From the NCBI GenBank assembly GCA_964415605.1, contig CAYQBA010000221.1, positions 1-6,698 of the forward strand: a stretch of 6,698 nucleotides of DNA. The letters are read 5' to 3'. Shown here one piece after another: positions 1 to 6,398 of the stretch. The position numbers and the translations under genes were made by a program. A model generated the notes under the pieces. It was given only the letters and a program-made list of their open reading frames with translations, searched no databases and was not told the DNA's origin. This stretch comes from UCB3 sp964415605 (GTDB lineage: Bacteria > Chloroflexota > Anaerolineae > Epilineales > Epilineaceae). The first letter of the stretch is position 1. Each line of letters opens with the position of its first letter.

Positions 1-199
1 CCAATCCCAGCCCCGCCGCCGCGCCCGACACCACCAGCGACACCCCCAGCGCCTCGCGCACCGCCGGCGAGCCCAGCACCGCCCACGCCCGCGACCACGG
101 CGCGCGCGCCACCAGCCCCGCCAGCGGCAGGGCGAGCGCCACCGTACCGAGCGCCGCCAGCACGGCGAACCCGCGCGGCGTGGCGGGGGATGCCGTCAT
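1..199 (-). CDS. modB: Molybdate-type ABC transporter permease (ModB-like), N-terminal part only
   Basis: The first 66 codons of an inner-membrane ABC permease are visible; the rest lies beyond the left edge. The start is ATG at 199, giving MTASPATPRGFAVLAALG. A hydrophobic segment at about residues 10-31 is followed by the phrase VARAPWSRAWAVLGSPAVRE (about 31-50), then a second hydrophobic segment that runs off the window. A first helix ending in a RAPW-like stretch, then SPAVREAL and another helix, is typical of ModB/NifC-like permeases, which pass molybdate or tungstate from the binding protein ModA across the membrane using ATP hydrolysed by ModC. Its ATG overlaps the TGA of the upstream lipoprotein gene as ATGA, so translation is probably coupled. 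The EAA loop that contacts the ATPase is not in view, so a sulfate or other oxyanion permease remains possible. Confidence 0.72.
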   Translation of the reverse strand, partial: MTASPATPRGFAVLAALGTVALALPLAGLVARAPWSRAWAVLGSPAVREALGVSLVVSGAAAGLGL

Positions 200-708
200 C
201 CCCCCTCTCGGCGATAGACCTGGAAGTTGCGGAACCGCCCGCCGCCCGGCTTCGGACCCTCCTGCACCACCGCCAAGAGCGACCCGTCCGCCGCCGCCAC
301 CCGCCGGGCAAAGGCCACCACCTCGCCCCCGCGCAGCGCCGCGCTGTCCAGCGTGCGGGCGTCGAGCCGCGTCAGCGTGAACGCGTCCGGCCCCGCGCTT
401 CCCGCCGCGCCTACCGGGAGGGCCACTGGGGTGCCGTCGACCGGCCCGCCGAACGCCGTCGATTGCTCCGGCTCGCCCACCGCCATCCTCCAGTGCACCT
501 CAAGCCGAGCTTCGGCGCCCGCCGCCGCGATAACATACGTGCCGCTCGCCGGCGGCGAGCCCGCCTCGTACAGCGAGAGCTCCGGCACCAGCCGCCACGT
601 GCCGAGGTACAGATCCGTCGCGTCCATCATGCCCATGTCCCCCTCATCATGCCCATCTCCGCCCAAGCAGGCGGTCATCGCCACGACGGCAACCGGCCCA
701 CGGCGCAC
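196..708 (-). CDS. Small probable lipoprotein of unknown function, lipocalin-like opening
   Basis: I do not recognise a characterised family. From a GTG start at 708 the product is 170 residues. It has a short basic and hydrophobic N-terminus, MRRGPVAVVAMTAC, and MTAC is an acceptable lipobox with Cys14 as the lipidated residue. A linker rich in Gly, Asp, His and Met follows (about 15-32). The body begins LYLGTWRLVPELSLYEAG, resembling the GTW-L...S opening of small lipocalin-like barrels often found in exported proteins, and seems mostly beta-strand. The start is uncertain. ATG at 678 (160 residues) would remove the signal, and GTG 708 sits in a hairpin loop; neither has a good Shine-Dalgarno site. 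An in-frame ATG at 993 would lie inside the peptidase gene and is unlikely. The stop overlaps the start of the ModB-like gene (ATGA), which links the two. A solute-binding role is only a guess; it is far too short to be ModA. Confidence 0.6.
   Translation of the reverse strand: MRRGPVAVVAMTACLGGDGHDEGDMGMMDATDLYLGTWRLVPELSLYEAGSPPASGTYVIAAAGAEARLEVHWRMAVGEPEQSTAFGGPVDGTPVALPVGAAGSAGPDAFTLTRLDARTLDSAALRGGEVVAFARRVAAADGSLLAVVQEGPKPGGGRFRNFQVYRREGG
625..664 (-). repeat. Two-copy 20-bp tandem repeat in the lipoprotein linker
   Basis: Plus-strand units catcatgcccatgtccccct (625-644) and catcatgcccatctccgccc (645-664) match at 17 of 20 positions, the first 12 exactly. Because 20 is not a multiple of three, the two copies are read in different frames. 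One gives an Asp-Gly-His-Asp-Glu-Gly stretch and the other Asp-Met-Gly-Met-Met. The repeat encodes the flexible linker after the predicted lipidated cysteine. Confidence 0.7.
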
Positions 709-723
709 GCGCCGTGGGCCGGT
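692..723 (-). terminator. Strong GC-rich hairpin after the second peptidase gene (possible terminator or attenuator)
   Basis: Arms 692-705 and 710-723 are perfect 14-bp inverted complements around the 4-base loop cacg (706-709). The hairpin begins about 60 bases beyond the stop codon of the second peptidase gene and ends just before ATG 678 of the lipoprotein gene. No T-run follows on either strand, so it is not a textbook intrinsic terminator. It could still pause polymerase, protect the 3' end of the peptidase mRNA, or mask the lipoprotein start, since the candidate GTG at 708 lies in its loop. Confidence 0.5.
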
Positions 724-784
724 CGACCCGTCAACATCCCCCCGGCGGCGGTGTGGCCGCCGGCCGTTGGCTTCGCCCGTCCGA

Positions 785-3205
785 CTACCGTGCCGACGGC
801 GCCGCCGCGAACACCGCGCTCTGCCCCGCCACCGGCAGGAACACCCGCGCCGGCCGCGTGAGCGGCGGGATCTCGCCCACGCCCAGGTGGTCGCGGAAGA
901 ACCGGAGCTGGAGCTGGAACGCGTAGCGCTGGCCCTTCTCTGGGCTGCCCATGATCGGGTTCCCTTCCCTGTCCGTGGCCATGCCCAGGCCATGCCCGTA
1001 GCCCGCCGCCCGGAAGAACGTCACGTCGACGTCGCGGCCGTCGAGCTCGTCGTGGATGTTGTTGATCAGCGGCACCGGCAGGAAGTCCTTCGTGCCGTGG
1101 AAGATCAGCGACGGCGTCGTCACGTCCTTCGCCCCGTAGAACGGCGAGTCCTTGAGGTACTCCGCCGGGTCGGCCATCGGCGCGCGGCCCATCAGGTAGG
1201 CCACGAACGGCGTGTAGCCGAACGTGAACTCCTCCGTCAGGTCAACCAGCGAGCACTGCGGGTTCGCCGCGGCGTAAAAGCCCGGGTATGTCCGGATGCT
1301 CTGGAGCGTGAAGTAGCCGCCGTACGAGCAGCCCGAGATCCCGACCCGCGCCGGGTCGACGATCCGCTTCCTGACGAGATCGTCGACGCCCTCCTTGATC
1401 TGCTGGATGTCGAGCTGGCCGAAGTTGCGGCCCTGCGCCATGTCGCTGTAGAACGCCGCCGACTTGACGTTGCGGCCCGCCGCGTTGGCCACGAGGACGG
1501 GGATTCCAAAGTTCGGCAGGAGCGAGTACAGCGACTCGACCGAGTTCCCGAAGTCGTTCAGCATCTGCCCGCCCGGGCCGCCGAGCTGCCACACGATCAG
1601 CGGCTGCGGCGACGCCGGCGGGAAGGCGGCCGTCTCGGGGTACACGTAGAGGCCGTGGATCGTCTGGCCGTCCGTCGTCGTCCAGCTCACGTCGGCCGAC
1701 CGGATGCCGCTTGCCAGGCGGGCGGCGAGGTTCGCGCTCGTCGCCTGCCGCACGGCAACCGTGCCATCCGGCGACGCCGACACCGTGTAGAGCTCCCACG
1801 GCTGGTCCACCGTGCTGCGGCTGAACACCGCCCCGGCGCCCGCCGGCAGCGCCTGGAACATGCCGCCCGGCTGGTCCCACAGCGTCATGGTCACCCCGCT
1901 CGCCGCGTTCACCGCGACGATGCGCGTATCGAGCTCGTCCGGCACCGCGAACACGAGCGTGTCGTCGTCCATCCACGCCGCCGACGTCCCGCCGTTGTCC
2001 AGGCCGGGCGCGTCGATGCGGCGCACGATGTTGAGGTCCGCGTCCAGCAGGTGCCATGCCATCCCGCGCGGGTGGCTGTACACCGGGTGCTGGCGGTCGC
2101 GCAGCTCGCTGCGCGTGTAGATCGCCAGCAGCGCGTGCTTGCGGGTCGGCGAGAACGTGATGCCGCCCAGGATGCCCTCCTGGTGGTCCGTCCCGCGCAG
2201 CGTCTTGACCGCGGCGCCGGTCGCCGCGTCGAACACGTTGAGGCTCGCGCCGGCGACGATCGGGTTCTCGAGGGGCGCGATCTGGCCGAGCGCCTCCCGG
2301 ACCGCCACGCTGCCGAGGTTGGGCAGGCCGGCGAAGGGCGGGTTGTTGTCGCGCCGCCGGTCGCCGTCCCAGTCCGGGATCGTGCTCAGGTCGACCACCA
2401 CCCGCTGGCCATCCGCGCTCCACGACACCCCGGCCGACGTGTCGGTCGGCGGCGACATCAGCGTCTTGGCCCCCGTGCCGTCGCGGTTCTGCAGGATCAG
2501 GTCGAACGTGTCGTGCTGCAGCGCCAGGCGCTTGAGCACCCGCGCGCCCACCCGCCCGGGCAGCGCGTCGACGTCGATGCCCTCGGGGGCGTCGGGCGCC
2601 GGGCCGCCGAACTTGGGGCCGATCTCCACCTCGATGGGCGGCGCCGGCTCGTCGGTGTGGTGCTTCATCACCACCAGCCGCTGGAGGTCCGGGCTGACGC
2701 TCACGATGTCGCCGTCGACGCTCACGTCCACCGGCGTGGCGTTCATGGCGCCGGTCACGGCGTTCATCGTCACCTGGTAGTAGGTCATGATCGGCGGTTG
2801 GCCTTCGGCGCCGGCCTTGACCTCGAGGCTGAGCGTCGCCAGCGTGACGGCGTCGAACCAGACGTAGTCGCTGATCGGCGCGGCGGCCGGCATGTTCTCG
2901 GGCGGCGCCAGGGGCGTCCTCGCGCCCGTCGCCATGTCGACGAAGCCCTCGCCCGAGCCGTCCCACGCGAACACGTGGCGGCCACCCGGGCTGGGCGTCG
3001 AGATCATGTACCAGAAGCCGGCGGCGGTCAGGGCGTCGTAGCGCGCCAGGTCCGACGGGCTCACCAGCACCGGCACGGCTTCGGTGGCCGGGTCGAAGTC
3101 GATGATCTCGGCCCGCGCCGGGGCCGCGTGGACCGACAACCCCGCCGCCATGGCCAGCGCGGACAGCAAGGTCCGCCGGGACCGGCTTGTGGCGCACCCC
3201 AGCAT
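785..3205 (-). CDS. S9 family serine peptidase (prolyl oligopeptidase/DPP-like), exported, paralogue 2
   Basis: The product has 806 residues. The N-terminus MLGCATSRSRRTLLSALAMA leads to a likely cleavage site at APARA/EII; SRRTLL resembles a twin-arginine (Tat) motif. Residues about 35-500 form a beta-propeller region with PD40-like pieces such as SPGGRHVFAW and SADGQRVVVD. The catalytic alpha/beta-hydrolase domain (about 510-780) has the nucleophile in GCSYGGYF (Ser627), Asp707 in HGTKDFLP and His738 in GYGHGLG; the spacing (80 and 31) resembles that of DPP IV/S9C enzymes. Family members remove short peptides from N-termini or cut short peptides; the substrate here is unknown. In WQLGGPGG the usual Tyr or His before GGP/AGP is Leu541. 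ATG 3205 overlaps the upstream TGA by one base and has GGAGGTG five bases before it. The reading frame stays open upstream to 4039, but that extension overlaps paralogue 1 and lacks coding sense. Confidence in the family is high, in specificity low. Confidence 0.95.
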   Translation of the reverse strand: MLGCATSRSRRTLLSALAMAAGLSVHAAPARAEIIDFDPATEAVPVLVSPSDLARYDALTAAGFWYMISTPSPGGRHVFAWDGSGEGFVDMATGARTPLAPPENMPAAAPISDYVWFDAVTLATLSLEVKAGAEGQPPIMTYYQVTMNAVTGAMNATPVDVSVDGDIVSVSPDLQRLVVMKHHTDEPAPPIEVEIGPKFGGPAPDAPEGIDVDALPGRVGARVLKRLALQHDTFDLILQNRDGTGAKTLMSPPTDTSAGVSWSADGQRVVVDLSTIPDWDGDRRRDNNPPFAGLPNLGSVAVREALGQIAPLENPIVAGASLNVFDAATGAAVKTLRGTDHQEGILGGITFSPTRKHALLAIYTRSELRDRQHPVYSHPRGMAWHLLDADLNIVRRIDAPGLDNGGTSAAWMDDDTLVFAVPDELDTRIVAVNAASGVTMTLWDQPGGMFQALPAGAGAVFSRSTVDQPWELYTVSASPDGTVAVRQATSANLAARLASGIRSADVSWTTTDGQTIHGLYVYPETAAFPPASPQPLIVWQLGGPGGQMLNDFGNSVESLYSLLPNFGIPVLVANAAGRNVKSAAFYSDMAQGRNFGQLDIQQIKEGVDDLVRKRIVDPARVGISGCSYGGYFTLQSIRTYPGFYAAANPQCSLVDLTEEFTFGYTPFVAYLMGRAPMADPAEYLKDSPFYGAKDVTTPSLIFHGTKDFLPVPLINNIHDELDGRDVDVTFFRAAGYGHGLGMATDREGNPIMGSPEKGQRYAFQLQLRFFRDHLGVGEIPPLTRPARVFLPVAGQSAVFAAAPSAR

Positions 3206-5643
3206 CACTGCACCTCCCACTGGAACGGCGCGCGCGGCAGGAGCGGCCGGACGGATCGGACGAGCCACGGCTGCGGGGCGGTCTGGGCGCCGAGGTGGTC
3301 GCGGAACCACTTGAGCTGGAGCTGGAACGCGTAGCGCTGGGCGTTCGGCCCGCTGTTGGGCACCGCGGCGCCCTCGGCGTTGACGGCCGTGCCGAGGCCG
3401 TGTCCGTAGCCGAGCGCCCGGAAGAACACCGTCTCGACGCCGTTGGCCTGCACCTGGTCGTGGATGTTGGTGATGTGCTCGAACGGCAGGAAATCGCTCG
3501 TCCCGTGGAACTGCAGGAGCGGGGCCTTGATCTTGTAGGCGTTGTAGGTCGGAGAGTCCTTGATGTACTCGGCGGGGTCGTCGGTCGTCGAGCGCCCGAC
3601 GAGGTAGCCCAGGAAGGGCGACCACCCGAAGTTGTACTCGTAGAGCAGGTCGTTGAGCGAGCACTGCGAGTTGCCGGCGGCGTAGAAGTCCGGGTACGTC
3701 GTCAGGCTCTGCAGCGTGAAGTAGCCGCCGTAGCTGCAGCCCGTCACGCCCACGGCCTTGGGGTCGACGACGTCCATCTCGATCAGGTAGTCGACGGCCT
3801 CCTTGACGTCCTGGATGTCGCGCTGCCCGTAGTTGCGGCCGTCGGCCATGTCGTTGTAGAACTGGCCGCCGTTGGACGTGCGGCCGGAGCCGTTGACGAT
3901 GAGCACCGGGATGCCAAAGTTCGGCAGGAGCGAGTACGGGCTCTCGACGCTGGCGCCCCACGTGTTGACCATCTGGCCGCCGGGGCCGCCCTCCTGCCAG
4001 ACCACGAGCGGCTTGGGCTCGGGTGGCGGGAAGCTCCACTCGCGCGGGTAGACGTACACGCCCTTCAGCGTGAAGCCGGCCGACGTGCGGTAGGTGAACG
4101 TCCGCGTCGCGATGGTGCTGACGGTGTCGAGCACCGGGTTGCTCTCGGTCAGCTTCTCGCGCGTGGCCTCGACGTCGCCGCCCGTGGCCACGTAGATCTC
4201 GCCGGGGTCCGCGGCGTTGCCGAGGACCGCCACGAGCTTGCCGGTGGCGGGCGCGTAGGCGCCGCTATAGAGCATGTCGTCGCCGTCGTAGATCGCCTGG
4301 GGCTTCTGGGCCGCGTCGCCGACGTCGACGACGTACATGTGCCGGGTGGTGTTCACGCCGACGCGCACCAGCATCTTCGTGCCGTCCAGCGGCGCGAAGC
4401 TCGTGCCGGCGGCGTCCATCGGCGGGTTCAAGGCGCGCAGCGAGACCGGGTTGACGGCGCCGGCGGCCGGCACGTTGCCCTCCGGGGTGAAGACCTTCAG
4501 GTCCAGCCCCGCGCTGTACTCGTAGATCGGGTGCGCGCGTCCCTCGAGCACCGACGGACGCTGGCAGAGGACGAGGAGCCACTGCCCGTCGGCCGTCCAC
4601 AGCGCCGAGGCGAACTTGCCCGGCGTGTGCGCGGTGTTCTGAATCACCTTGCGCTCGCCGGTCGCGATGTCCACGATCGTCAGCGCGGTGGCGGTGATGT
4701 GGCGGTTCTCGGACTCGGGGATCTTCCCGAGGTTCTCCTGGACGTTGTAGTAGCCCGTCGGCATCCCGCCGCCGCGGTTGGCGCGGCCGCCGACGACGAT
4801 CCCGGCCCACGGGATGGGCTGGGTGGTCACGAAGGCCACGCGCGTCCCGCCCGGCTGCATGGCCATGCCGCTGGCAGCCGAGGCGATGTTGGCGCCGGCG
4901 GGCACGCCGCCGATCGGCGTGACCTGGCCGTCGGTCAGCGAGATCGCCACGATCTCGGCGTCGGCCTGGAGGATGGTCTGCGGGGCGTCGACGGCCTCGC
5001 CGGCGGCGGCGCGCTCCTCGGGGGTGCGGGCGTCGTACGTCGGCGGCGGCGCCAGCTCGACGACGGCGTCGGCCAGGCCGGCCGGCAGCGTGTAGCCAAC
5101 CGCGTGGAAGGTGCCGTCGGGGGTCTTGAGGAGGGCGCGGCCGCCCACGAGCGTCAGCCGCTTGCCCGGGATGGTCGGCCACTCGAACACTGCCGGCGTG
5201 AACGTGCCGGTGCTGAAGTCGACCATGGTCTTGGCGTAGTCGTACGTTCGGATGATCTGGCCCTGGGCGTTGCGCTCGGTCTTGTAGGTGAAGACGACGG
5301 CCTCGGAGTCGCTCACCCACGTGTAGGGCGAGGCCACGGTGGTGTCGGCCGGCGTCTGCCAGGGCTTGAACTCCTTGGTGGTCGTGTCGAGCAGGCGCGT
5401 GCCCTGCCCCTGGGCGGGGTTGGTCACGAGCACGTAGCGCCCGTCGGGGCTGATGGTGGTCGACACGCTCGGGCGGGTGATCGAGCGGAGCTGGTTGTAC
5501 TTGGCCAGCTCTTCCTCGGTGAGGATCTGGGGCACCTGGTCCGAGGCGGGGTCGTAGTCGATGATCTCGGCGCGCGCGGCCGACGGCAGCACGGCCGCAG
5601 CGGCGACGACGAGGCTCATCGCCAGGCGAGGGCTCATTCGCAT
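3205..5643 (-). CDS. S9 family serine peptidase (prolyl oligopeptidase/DPP-like), exported, paralogue 1
   Basis: The product has 812 residues and is first in a two-gene unit. MRMSPRLAMS begins a Sec-type signal peptide with probable cleavage at SAARA/EII. The mature start EIIDYDPASD closely matches EIIDFDPATE of the downstream paralogue. Residues about 35-510 make the propeller, with pieces such as SPDGRYVLV and TADGQWLLVL. The catalytic domain (about 520-785) holds Ser637 in GCSYGGYF, Asp717 in HGTSDFLP and His748 in GYGHGLG, so an active serine peptidase is expected in the periplasm or outside the cell. From WQ to QC (549-661) I count 75 of 113 residues identical to paralogue 2; the propellers are much less alike. 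The residue before GGP is Glu551, where DPP IV has its oxyanion tyrosine. ATG 5643 was chosen because GGAGGAG lies 10 bases upstream; GTG 5652 is one base from it and ATG 5637 sixteen. Substrate unknown. Confidence 0.95.
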   Translation of the reverse strand: MRMSPRLAMSLVVAAAAVLPSAARAEIIDYDPASDQVPQILTEEELAKYNQLRSITRPSVSTTISPDGRYVLVTNPAQGQGTRLLDTTTKEFKPWQTPADTTVASPYTWVSDSEAVVFTYKTERNAQGQIIRTYDYAKTMVDFSTGTFTPAVFEWPTIPGKRLTLVGGRALLKTPDGTFHAVGYTLPAGLADAVVELAPPPTYDARTPEERAAAGEAVDAPQTILQADAEIVAISLTDGQVTPIGGVPAGANIASAASGMAMQPGGTRVAFVTTQPIPWAGIVVGGRANRGGGMPTGYYNVQENLGKIPESENRHITATALTIVDIATGERKVIQNTAHTPGKFASALWTADGQWLLVLCQRPSVLEGRAHPIYEYSAGLDLKVFTPEGNVPAAGAVNPVSLRALNPPMDAAGTSFAPLDGTKMLVRVGVNTTRHMYVVDVGDAAQKPQAIYDGDDMLYSGAYAPATGKLVAVLGNAADPGEIYVATGGDVEATREKLTESNPVLDTVSTIATRTFTYRTSAGFTLKGVYVYPREWSFPPPEPKPLVVWQEGGPGGQMVNTWGASVESPYSLLPNFGIPVLIVNGSGRTSNGGQFYNDMADGRNYGQRDIQDVKEAVDYLIEMDVVDPKAVGVTGCSYGGYFTLQSLTTYPDFYAAGNSQCSLNDLLYEYNFGWSPFLGYLVGRSTTDDPAEYIKDSPTYNAYKIKAPLLQFHGTSDFLPFEHITNIHDQVQANGVETVFFRALGYGHGLGTAVNAEGAAVPNSGPNAQRYAFQLQLKWFRDHLGAQTAPQPWLVRSVRPLLPRAPFQWEVQ
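3211..3217 (-). promoter_or_regulatory. Ribosome binding site for peptidase paralogue 2, inside the end of paralogue 1
   Basis: The minus strand reads GGAGGTG five bases before ATG 3205. The site lies in the last codons of paralogue 1, whose TGA shares a base with this ATG (TGATG). This fixes the start of paralogue 2 and suggests termination-reinitiation or coupled translation, giving related amounts of both peptidases. Confidence 0.8.
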
Positions 5644-5653
5644 GGCATGCACT

Positions 5654-5660
5654 CTCCTCC
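5654..5660 (-). promoter_or_regulatory. Ribosome binding site for peptidase paralogue 1
   Basis: GGAGGAG on the minus strand is a near-perfect Shine-Dalgarno sequence, 10 bases before ATG 5643. Three in-frame starts (5652, 5643, 5637) crowd here, and this site favours the middle one. Confidence 0.75.
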
Positions 5661-5730
5661 AGTGTGGGGATGGGCAGGGCGGCGGGACGGTTGGCCGCGG
5701 GCGGCGCCGACCGGGCGGGCGGCGCGTGCG

Positions 5731-5792
5731 GGCGACGGCCGCGGCGGGGTGGATTATACAGTCAACCCGTAACGGCGGCGACGGCCGCGGCG
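5731..5792. repeat. Pair of identical 16-bp direct repeats flanking the peptidase promoter
   Basis: ggcgacggccgcggcg occurs at 5731-5746 and again at 5777-5792, 46 bp apart start to start. One copy covers the expected transcription start just downstream of the TATAAT box, and the other lies in and above the expected -35 region. The repeat contains the palindromes cggccg and ccgcgg. The position suggests paired operator sites. In such GC-rich DNA part of the likeness may be chance. Confidence 0.55.
5753..5765 (-). promoter_or_regulatory. Candidate promoter of the peptidase pair
   Basis: The minus strand reads TTGACTGTATAAT. TATAAT (5758-5753) is a perfect -10 box in a very GC-rich setting, about 110 bases before the start codon. 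TTGAC sits directly against it and cannot be its -35 element, and the expected -35 position is GC-rich and poor. Expression may therefore depend on an activator or on the TG just before the box. The predicted mRNA starts near 5746 with a leader of roughly 100 bases. Confidence 0.5.
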
Positions 5793-5806
5793 TGACACGC
5801 GCGCCT

Positions 5807-6322
5807 CTATCGCCCCGCCCGCGCCGCGGCGGCCGCCAGGTCGTCCGGCGTCACGCGGAAGGCCCGTCCGAAGCCGGCGTTCAGCAGGCCGTCGCGCGGG
5901 ACCAGCCGCACGAGGTCGAAGTCGCCGAGCCCGAACATCATCTGGTGGGTGGGGAAGCGGGCGAGGTAGCACGCCTTGGCGGCGGCGTGGGCGTCGGTGC
6001 CCTTGGCGACGATCGCGGCGGCGCACGCCAGCGACACGCGCGCGTGCTGCAGGATCTCGGTGCGCCCGTTGTCGGGCTCGCAGATGATGAGGCTGACGCG
6101 CGGGTCGGCGCGCAGGTGCTGCTTGTGGGCCGAGAGGTCGGAGAGGTGGAGCAGCACGCCGGCGAAGCCGGGCTCGGGCGCGTAGGCCACCATGGCGGCG
6201 TAGGGCGCGCCGCCGTCGACGGTGGCCAGCACGGCCTGCCGGTGGCTGGCGACGAGGTCTCCGAGCTTCGACCACGACGCCTCGTCGAACGTCTGCAGCA
6301 TGTCTTTGGGTGGTTCGGCCAT
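5807..6322 (-). CDS. HugZ-like pyridoxamine 5'-phosphate oxidase-fold protein (FMN-binding split barrel)
   Basis: The product has 171 residues, about the usual length for the single-domain family, with no signal peptide, so it is cytoplasmic. The split barrel begins with AVLATVDGGAPYAAMVAYAP (about 30-49). LHLSDLSAHKQHLRADPRVS (about 58-77) is the typical strand-helix element of flavin-binding members, followed by LIICE. The C-terminal part, KACYLARFPTHQMMFGLGDF (116-135) and then LVRL and AGFGRAF, matches the pattern seen in HugZ-type proteins. Relatives bind FMN, F420 or haem, and some take part in haem use or oxidative haem breakdown; the ligand here cannot be told. GAAGG lies seven bases before ATG 6322. 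The gap of 163 bases to the peptidase pair, which has its own promoter-like site, argues against an obligatory operon. Confidence 0.82.
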   Translation of the reverse strand: MAEPPKDMLQTFDEASWSKLGDLVASHRQAVLATVDGGAPYAAMVAYAPEPGFAGVLLHLSDLSAHKQHLRADPRVSLIICEPDNGRTEILQHARVSLACAAAIVAKGTDAHAAAKACYLARFPTHQMMFGLGDFDLVRLVPRDGLLNAGFGRAFRVTPDDLAAAAARAGR

Positions 6323-6369
6323 GGGGATGCCTTCGTGTGGCGTGGGTGGATCGGGGGATGCGCGGCGGA

Positions 6370-6398
6370 AGTCTAGGCCGGCCCGCCGGACCGCGCAA
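6370..6398 (-). promoter_or_regulatory. Weak candidate promoter for the HugZ-like gene
   Basis: TTGCGC (6398-6393) and TAGACT (6375-6370) on the minus strand are separated by 17 bases, the ideal spacing. They match the sigma-70 boxes at 3 of 6 and 4 of 6 positions. The transcript would start near 6363, about 40 bases before ATG 6322. The spacing is good but the boxes are weak. Confidence 0.3.

Noticed and set aside
227..3334. Plus-strand open frame of about 1035 codons opposite peptidase paralogue 2
   Set aside because: Its product is a low-complexity mix of Arg, His, Val and Ala with no motif, opposite a clear enzyme gene. Such long antisense frames are expected in GC-rich genes.
3206..4039. 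N-terminal extension of peptidase paralogue 2 by 278 codons
   Set aside because: It overlaps paralogue 1 in another frame and looks like shadow sequence. The signal peptide, ribosome site and TGATG overlap fix the start at 3205.
5644..5652. GTG start at 5652 for peptidase paralogue 1
   Set aside because: The GGAGGAG ribosome site would lie only one base away; ATG 5643 has workable spacing and leaves a normal signal peptide.
5760..5765. TTGACT as the -35 box of the peptidase promoter
   Set aside because: It is one base from the TATAAT box if paired with it, and no -10-like sequence lies 16-18 bases downstream of it.
3187..5772. Plus-strand open frame of about 861 codons opposite peptidase paralogue 1
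   Set aside because: Same reason: Arg/Val/Gly/His-rich shadow of a well-supported gene, with no domain sense.
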